DNA of 64,000 bases from Deltaproteobacteria bacterium Ga0077550 (GTDB lineage: Bacteria > Myxococcota_A > Polyangia > Nannocystales > Nannocystaceae), in NCBI GenBank assembly GCA_001464385.1, contig LNFB01000210.1:84547-148546 (forward strand), written 5' to 3'. Within the stretch, counting starts at the first letter, position 1. Every line of letters begins with the position of its first letter. Position numbers and translations under genes: made by a program. Below, piece after piece: positions 58,501 to 64,000 of the stretch. The notes beneath the pieces were generated by a model, which saw nothing but the letters and a program-made list of their open reading frames with translations, did no database searches and was not told the origin of the DNA.

Positions 58501-60996
58501 ATGCGCGGCGCGGCGATGATCTCGACCTCCGACAGTCGGTCCGAATCGAGCGCACTCGGCCGGCGCTTCGCCGCGGTGCGCGACGAGATCGACGCGCCCG
58601 AGGACGACGGCTGGCTCGAGCTCGCGCTGTTCGGTGGCACCACCCGCCTGGGCCGCTACGAGCTCGGCCCGAGGATCGGCGCCGGTGGGTTCGGCGTGGT
58701 GTTCGCGGGGTTCGATCCCGCGCTGGGTCGGTCGGTGGCGATCAAGCTGCTGCGTCGTCGACGGACCCGCGCCGACGTCACCGCGTGGATGCTGCGGGAA
58801 GCGCGGGCGATCTCCGGCGTGCGACACCCGAACGTCGTGCAGGTGTTCGACGTCGGCATCGCCGAGCAGGGGATGTTCCTCGTGATGGAGCTCGTCCACG
58901 GCGTTCCGCTGTCGACGTGGGTGCGTCGGCCGCACGCCCTCGGCGACAGCATCGCGGTGCTCGCCCGCGCCGCCGAGGGGCTCATCGCCGTGCATGCCCA
59001 CGGGCTCCTGCACTGCGACGTGAAGCCGGCGAACGTGCTGGTCGACGACGTCGGCGCCGTGAAGATCGTCGACTTCGGTCTCGCCGAGCTGGTTGCGGCG
59101 GCGGCCGACGACACGCAGGAGGACGACGGTCGACGACCTCAGCGGGTGGGCGGCACCTCGCGCTACATGTCGCCCGAGCAGCGACGGGGCGAGGAGATCG
59201 ATGGCCGCAGTGACGTCTTCGCGTTCGCGACGATGGCCTGCGAGGTCCTCGCGCCGCACTTCGCCCGGGGCATGCCGCGGGCGCTGACGCGGGTGCTCGA
59301 GCGGGGTCGGGCCGACGAGCGGGAGCGCCGCTGGCCGTCGGTCGAGCCGCTGCTCGTCGCGCTCCGCCGCGCTGCGATCCCGCGGCGTCGTCTCGGGCCC
59401 GTCGCGATCGCGGCGGCGACGAGCGCGTGGTTGATGGCCGCATCCACGGCGCGTGGCGACGCCTGCACCACGGCCGCGGCCGCGCTCGCCGAGGCGAACA
59501 CGGTCGACGCCAGCGCCGCGCTGCGGGCGGCCGGAGTGGATCCGGCGATCGATCCACGCGGACGCGACTGGCTCGCGGCCTGGCACACCACGCGACGCGC
59601 GGCGTGCAGCGTCGAGCCCTCGGCGAGGGCGGGCATCGACGCGTGCCTCGACGACGAGCTGACCCTGTTCGGAGCGCTCGCGGCGAGCTTCGTCGCGCGG
59701 CAGGTCCACCCCGCGGAGGCCCGGAGCCAGCTGTCCGAGCTCGAGGATCCGCGGCGCTGCGCGATGGCACCAGCGGCGACGACCGTCGCGATCGACGTCG
59801 AACTCGCGGATCGGATCGCCCGGGCCCAGGCGCACCTGTTCGCCGACGACGTCGACGCGCTCGTCGAGGACGTCGCCGTCGTCGGGGCCGATCCGCAGGC
59901 CGACGCGCCCGATGTCGCCGCGCGGCTCGGGCTGTGGCGGGCCCGGATCGCCCGTCACGACGGTCGCGACGCCGACACCCGCGAGGCGCTGGAGGCCGCG
60001 TTCCGAGCCGCCCGCGTGGCCCGCCAGGACGCGATGGGTCATCGCAGCGCGGTCGAGCTCGCAGCGTGGCACGCGTGGGTCGGCGGTGATCTCGACCTCG
60101 CGCGACTCTGGCTGCGCTCTGCCGAGGCGATCGCCCCCGACGGGCTCGGCCCGATCGGGCTCGCGCGTCGCCGCCGCGTCGAGGTCTCGATCGCCCAGCG
60201 CGCCGCCGATCACGATCGCTGCGTCGCGCAGGCTCGAGTGGCGCTCGCCGACCTCGAGCTCGCCGGGCTCGGCGCCACACCGCTCGGCCTCACCCTGGCC
60301 AACGATGCCGCCGAATGCGAGCTGCTGAGCGGACGCCACGACGACGCGCTGGCGTCGGCGGACGCGATCGTGGCGCGGTTCGAGTCCGAGTCCGCTGCAT
60401 GGTCGATGCGCGGCGTGGTCGAGGCCCATCTCCTCGTCGCGCGCGTGCACGCCGACCGCGACCTGCCGGCGCTCGCACGCGCCGCGCTCGACGGCGCCCG
60501 CGCACGTCTCGAGGCCGGCGATGATCCGACGATGCTCCCCCAGCTCTGGAACAGCCTCGGCCAGCTCGCCGCGCTGTCCGGAGACGGCGACGCCGCGGTG
60601 GCCGCGTACGGCCACGCCCTCGCCGCGCTCCCACGCTGGGCCGTGGCAGACCGCGGCCTCACCGGTCTCAACCTGGCCGCCGCCCTCGTCCACCTCGGGC
60701 GGGCCGACGACGCGGAGCTCGCCCTCGCGCGCGCGGAGGTGCTCCTGGCGTCGAGCCTCGGCGACCAGCACCCGTGGACGGCCCACGCCACCGACGCGCG
60801 GGCGGGGATCGCCGGGCTCCGCGACGATCCTGCCGCACGCCTCACGCTGCTGGTCGCGGCCGCCCGCGACTTCGAGCGCCACTTCGGCTCCGCGAGTCCG
60901 CACACCGTCGCGGCGTGGGCGGACGTGGCGGAGGCCCGCGACGCGCAGGCGGCCCACTCCCGACGATCGCGGGTCCCCGCGCGGAGGCGACGATGA
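58501..60996 (+). CDS. Ser/Thr protein kinase (HCD variant) with TPR-like C-terminus
   Basis: 831 residues from ATG 58501 (a TTG at 58468 would add 11). Kinase: IGAGGFGVV loop at 59-67, Lys82 in VAIK, catalytic loop HCDVKPAN at 161-168 where Cys replaces Arg of HRD, DFG at 181-183, SPEQR. Loss of the Arg removes the usual activation-loop control, suggesting an RD-independent kinase. A short hydrophobic stretch (about 300-320) and 500 residues of Ala/Leu-rich helical repeats follow. ATGA overlap with the sigma factor at 60993. Gene order here is kinase then sigma, the reverse of the pair at 25342. Confidence 0.9.
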   Translation: MRGAAMISTSDSRSESSALGRRFAAVRDEIDAPEDDGWLELALFGGTTRLGRYELGPRIGAGGFGVVFAGFDPALGRSVAIKLLRRRRTRADVTAWMLREARAISGVRHPNVVQVFDVGIAEQGMFLVMELVHGVPLSTWVRRPHALGDSIAVLARAAEGLIAVHAHGLLHCDVKPANVLVDDVGAVKIVDFGLAELVAAAADDTQEDDGRRPQRVGGTSRYMSPEQRRGEEIDGRSDVFAFATMACEVLAPHFARGMPRALTRVLERGRADERERRWPSVEPLLVALRRAAIPRRRLGPVAIAAATSAWLMAASTARGDACTTAAAALAEANTVDASAALRAAGVDPAIDPRGRDWLAAWHTTRRAACSVEPSARAGIDACLDDELTLFGALAASFVARQVHPAEARSQLSELEDPRRCAMAPAATTVAIDVELADRIARAQAHLFADDVDALVEDVAVVGADPQADAPDVAARLGLWRARIARHDGRDADTREALEAAFRAARVARQDAMGHRSAVELAAWHAWVGGDLDLARLWLRSAEAIAPDGLGPIGLARRRRVEVSIAQRAADHDRCVAQARVALADLELAGLGATPLGLTLANDAAECELLSGRHDDALASADAIVARFESESAAWSMRGVVEAHLLVARVHADRDLPALARAALDGARARLEAGDDPTMLPQLWNSLGQLAALSGDGDAAVAAYGHALAALPRWAVADRGLTGLNLAAALVHLGRADDAELALARAEVLLASSLGDQHPWTAHATDARAGIAGLRDDPAARLTLLVAAARDFERHFGSASPHTVAAWADVAEARDAQAAHSRRSRVPARRRR

Positions 60997-61598
60997 ACGA
61001 CCTCGAGCTGTTGCAGGCGTGGCGGGCCGGAGACGCGATCGCGGGCCGCGAGCTCGTGCGACACCACCAGGCGTGCGTGCGACGGATGTTCGTGAACAAG
61101 GTCGGCGACGCGGTCGACGATCTGGTCCAGCGCACGTTCCTGGCGTGCCTGGCCCACGTCGATCGGATGACCGACGCCACCCGGTTCCGGGCGTACCTCC
61201 TCCGCACCGCGCGCAACGAGCTCTATCTGCACTTCCGCGAGCGGCACGGTCCCCGCGGGCGCGTCGACGCGATGACGACGTCGGTGCACGAGCTCGCGCC
61301 GTCGCCGAGTCGCGAGCGATCGGAGCTGCGTCGTCGCGACCTGCTGTTGTTCGCGTTGCAGACGCTGCCGCTCGACCTGCAACTCGCGCTCGAGCTGCAC
61401 TACTGGGAGGCGCTGCGGGGGCCCGAGCTGGCGATCGTGCTCGGGATCCCGGAGGGCACCGTGCGGAGCCGCCTGCGCCTGGCCAAGGACCGCCTGCGGA
61501 CGACGCTCGCGCGCCTCGGGGACGCCGAGCCGATCGTGGGCGGTGACTTCGACGACTGGGCCGACGGGCTACGCCGACGCCGCTCTGCGGTGTCGTGA
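60993..61598 (+). CDS. RNA polymerase sigma-70 family (ECF-like) factor
   Basis: 201 residues. Sigma-2 has FVNKVGDAVDDLVQRTFLAC and YLLRTARNELYLHF. Sigma-4 has R-G-P-E-L-A-I-V-L-G-I-P-E-G-T-V-R-S-R-L. The tail ends GGDFDDWADGLRRRR, parallel to the tails of the factors at 4053 and 25342. It is translationally coupled to the upstream kinase. No anti-sigma factor adjoins. The Q-R-T-F segment is shared by all three factors and places a conserved Thr in sigma region 2. Confidence 0.9.
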   Translation: MNDLELLQAWRAGDAIAGRELVRHHQACVRRMFVNKVGDAVDDLVQRTFLACLAHVDRMTDATRFRAYLLRTARNELYLHFRERHGPRGRVDAMTTSVHELAPSPSRERSELRRRDLLLFALQTLPLDLQLALELHYWEALRGPELAIVLGIPEGTVRSRLRLAKDRLRTTLARLGDAEPIVGGDFDDWADGLRRRRSAVS

Positions 61599-61715
61599 CG
61601 TGGGCAATGCCGTCTCGCTGGGGCACGCGCGCCACGGGGTGTCCGCGGTGGTCTGGAGCGATGGTCGCCGTCGAATTGCTGGGATCGATCGGCACGCTCC
61701 TCGCACTCCTGGCGT

Positions 61716-62834
61716 ATGACGCCGCCTTCACGATCCCGCGACGAATCCCGCGCGCCCTGGCGGCTCGCCTTCGCCCAACTCGGCATCGGCCTGGCCGTGA
61801 CGGCCTGCTACGACGCACCCGGGCCACCCGGCGGCGACGGCTCCGCGTCGACAGGGACCGCGTCGGCCGACGACACGACCGGCGACGCCAGCGGTGGCAC
61901 GACTGGCGACACCACGACGACGGGCGACGACGAGACGACCACCGATCCGACCCAGCCCTCCAGCGACGGCTCGACCACGGGCGTCCCCGACACCGACCCT
62001 TCGGCGGACGACTCGAGTACCGGGGAGCCGCAGACGTGCCTCGACAGCGAGGCGCCGTTCGGCCCGCCAACGCCGCTGGTGAGCCTCAACTCGCGGGACC
62101 ACGATGAGGGGGCGTGGGTGTCGCCCGACGAACTCACCCTGTACTTCTCGAGCTCGCGACCCGGTGGGGTCGGAGGCTTCGACCTCTACGTGTCGACGCG
62201 CGACGGGCGATTCGACGAGTTCGGCGATCCCGCGTCCGTCAGCGACGTTAACACTCCGGGCGCGGAGCGTCGGCCGAGCGTGACCACCGATGGCCTCACG
62301 CTGTTCGCGGAGTCGATCAGCCAGAGCGGCGACTACGACATCCTCGTCTCGACCCGACCCAACACGGTCGCAGCCTTCGGCCCGCTGTTGGGCGTCGCCG
62401 GCATCAACACGCCTTCCCACGAGGCCGGCGTGCGTACGAACGCAGATGGGACGATGCTGTACTTCGACTCGGATTCAACCGGGGATGCCGACCTCTACCG
62501 TGCTGCGCGCCAACCGGACGGGAGCTTCGGTGACGTCGTGCCCATCGGCGAACTCAACGTCCCCGGTGCGGGCGACTCGAACGCGACCCCGACGAGCGAC
62601 GGTCTGACGATCTACTTCAGTTCGACGCGCGACGGAGGCTCGGGAAGCTACGACATCTATGCAGCGCGGCGCTCCACGATCGACGACGGGTTCGGACAAC
62701 CCGTCGCCCTCGTCGAGTTGAACACGACCTCGATCGACGTTCCATCCGCCGTCTCCGAGGACGGCTGTCGCCTCTACTACTTCAACTCCGCCGCCAGCGG
62801 CTACGACATGTTCGTCGCCGAGCGCTCCCCGTAG
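61716..62834 (+). CDS. Lipoprotein with PD40/WD40-like beta-propeller
   Basis: 372 residues from ATG 61716. Lipobox VTAC at about residue 31, a Thr/Ser/Asp/Gly linker to about residue 108, then repeated blades of the PD40 type: WVSPDELTLYFSSSRPGGVG, VTTDGLTLFAES, TNADGTMLYFDS, PTSDGLTIYFSSTRDGG and VSEDGCRLYYFNS. The [ST]-x-D-G-x-x-[LI]-Y-F-x-S motif repeats about every 50 residues. Similar propellers occur in TolB and in surface sensor proteins; no partner gene identifies its role. Confidence 0.85.
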   Translation: MTPPSRSRDESRAPWRLAFAQLGIGLAVTACYDAPGPPGGDGSASTGTASADDTTGDASGGTTGDTTTTGDDETTTDPTQPSSDGSTTGVPDTDPSADDSSTGEPQTCLDSEAPFGPPTPLVSLNSRDHDEGAWVSPDELTLYFSSSRPGGVGGFDLYVSTRDGRFDEFGDPASVSDVNTPGAERRPSVTTDGLTLFAESISQSGDYDILVSTRPNTVAAFGPLLGVAGINTPSHEAGVRTNADGTMLYFDSDSTGDADLYRAARQPDGSFGDVVPIGELNVPGAGDSNATPTSDGLTIYFSSTRDGGSGSYDIYAARRSTIDDGFGQPVALVELNTTSIDVPSAVSEDGCRLYYFNSAASGYDMFVAERSP

Positions 62835-63005
62835 CCCTCCGACTCGATCGCCTGCGGCTCCAATGAGAACGGGGGACCGCCGCGCGACCGCCCCCGATCC
62901 GCGTCATCCCCGATCCCCCACGACCCGATCCGTGTCCTCCACCACCCCACGCCCGCGAGACTCCCACGCCGAACGCCCTGGCACGCGGCGTGCTTTCCCC
63001 CGGGC

Positions 63006-64000
63006 ATGACCCCGTTGCTCCCGTCCCTGGGCCTCGCCGTGCACGTCCTGGCCGCCACGGCCCCGCGCGGCCCCGCGATCCTCGACGCCGCGCCGCAGAG
63101 CTCGGCCTCGGGCGGCGTCACGGTGGATCTCGGCAGCAAGCAGCACCTCGTCATCGAGAAGGACGGAAACCTCTGGCTCGACGACGCGCTGATGGCCCTC
63201 GGCAACCTCGGCCTCGATCCGTACGCCAACACGGTCGCGCACCGGCTCACGCGCGACCGCGTCACCGTCGCGGTCGGGATCCAGATCCCGCACATGCGGC
63301 AGCCCGACTCCGTGCTGCTCGCCGAGATCGATCTGCTCGAGGACCGGCTGGTCTGGAGCGCCGAGGTGTCGCCGCCGACGCTGACGCACGACCAGGGCTC
63401 GAGCTGGTCGATCGTGTTCGGGGATCGCATCAGCCTCCTGCAGCGCGAGCACGTCGTGGTCGCGATCGACATGCGCACGGGGACGCAGGCGTGGTCCTTC
63501 GCGAACGCGGACCCGACGTTCGAGGCCGAGTACCACGGGCACCTCGGCATCGAGCGCGGCGGGATCGACATCGAGCGCACGCGCGTCCGCGGTCGCGACG
63601 TGATCCTCGAGGGGACGCGGCGCGGCTCGACCGAGCCCCTGCACGTCGTGCTCGACCTCCTCACGGGGCGTCGCGTCGACGAGCGGCGGCCCCCCGCGGC
63701 GCGACCGCTGTTCGGCTTCTCCTCGGTCATCCCGGCGCCCGTCCTCGACGGTCCGCGGCCGCCCCCACCGCCGCCGCCCCCGGGCTTCGACGGGCTCATC
63801 GTCGGCTACACGACGCTGGTGTGGAACGCGAAGACGGCCCGCGGCATCGTCGTGAACCCGACCGCGGACGCCCTGGGTGACCTCGTCGCGCTCGCGCGGA
63901 AGCAGCACGTCACCGACGCCGACGGGACCACGCGACCGGTGCAGTGGGTGCTCGCGATCGACACCGGCACGCTCGCGACGGAGCTCGGCGTCGGCAAGGT
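63006..64000 (+). CDS. Secreted protein, N-terminal part, truncated by window edge
   Basis: The frame is open from ATG 63006 to the last base (at least 331 residues). The N-terminus (MTPLLPSLGLAVHVLAATA) is a signal peptide. LVIEKDGNLWLDDALMALGN and the later WSAEVSPPTL and VVVAIDMRTGTQAWSFANAD have the D-x-x-T-G-x-x-x-W-x blade pattern of PQQ/WD-type propellers. A poly-Pro run (PPPPPPPPG) separates this from a second segment where a similar AIDTG motif recurs at the edge. Function cannot be assigned from the visible part. Confidence 0.7.
   Translation, partial: MTPLLPSLGLAVHVLAATAPRGPAILDAAPQSSASGGVTVDLGSKQHLVIEKDGNLWLDDALMALGNLGLDPYANTVAHRLTRDRVTVAVGIQIPHMRQPDSVLLAEIDLLEDRLVWSAEVSPPTLTHDQGSSWSIVFGDRISLLQREHVVVAIDMRTGTQAWSFANADPTFEAEYHGHLGIERGGIDIERTRVRGRDVILEGTRRGSTEPLHVVLDLLTGRRVDERRPPAARPLFGFSSVIPAPVLDGPRPPPPPPPPGFDGLIVGYTTLVWNAKTARGIVVNPTADALGDLVALARKQHVTDADGTTRPVQWVLAIDTGTLATELGVGK

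Noticed and set aside
58102..62070. 1322-residue minus-strand ORF
   Set aside because: Spans a kinase, a sigma factor and intergenic DNA in antisense with no motif; an artefact of stop-codon scarcity at high GC.

Overview
The window reads as a chromosomal segment of a very GC-rich myxobacterium, most likely in or near the Nannocystales/Polyangia (Myxococcota). This placement is an inference. It rests on strong G/C preference at third codon positions, five Hanks-type Ser/Thr kinases, sigma factors paired with kinases, an FHA-coupled AAA+ regulator, about sixteen predicted lipoproteins (many with low-complexity Thr/Ser/Gly/Asp linkers), an AgmX-like C-terminal domain, and one MYXO-CTERM-like C-terminal tail. 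I see no insertion sequence, phage, CRISPR array, tRNA or rRNA. No gene-free stretch exceeds about 300 bases.

Layout. 1-4.7 kb: C-terminus of a DUF255/YyaL-type protein, a Cys-rich lipoprotein, a Gly-Thr-repeat surface protein, a kinase-TPR protein and a convergent sigma factor. 4.7-9.4 kb: an ExbD-like protein and a lipoprotein, queA-SDR, and a DpnA-like orphan adenine methyltransferase ending at a GGGCAC repeat and a perfect palindrome. 9.4-12.5 kb (minus): the conserved rpsB-tsf-pyrH-frr translation operon, with a terminator-like hairpin before pyrH. 12.7-22.8 kb: rhomboid protease, two lipoproteins, a TMTC-like membrane/TPR protein with an overlapping 40-residue lipoprotein, an unrecognised protein with a C-terminal Cys/His cluster, pcnB, a methyltransferase, and a VIT/vWA/AgmX protein. 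22.8-28.6 kb: MFS exporter, Rieske oxygenase, and a sigma factor translationally coupled to a kinase-TPR protein. 28.6-33.9 kb (minus): two kinases with unusual DFG motifs followed by an FHA / GGDEF-like / AAA+ / Fis regulator. 34-42.4 kb: beta-propeller lipoprotein, putative 2OG-Fe oxygenase, AAA+ ATPase, enoyl-CoA hydratase, VanY-like peptidase and two linker-rich lipoproteins. 42.5-51 kb (plus): argS, thiolase, a run of secreted proteins, a homocysteine methyltransferase-like protein and a methyltransferase. 51-58.3 kb (minus): lipoproteins, a caspase-like lipoprotein, a GNAT with a histone-H1-like tail, an unknown ORF and a c-type-haem lipoprotein. 58.5-64 kb (plus): a third kinase-TPR/sigma pair, a PD40 propeller lipoprotein and a truncated secreted protein.

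The strongest system-level signal is a module repeated three times. Each copy pairs a small sigma-70-family factor that carries a shared Q-R-T-F signature and a short C-terminal Trp-Ala tail with a kinase-TM-TPR protein. Two pairs overlap by ATGA and one pair is convergent. With the two DFG-variant kinases and the FHA regulator, the window holds several parallel phosphorylation-to-transcription routes, sitting among a large set of secreted lipoproteins that could be their outputs or sensors.
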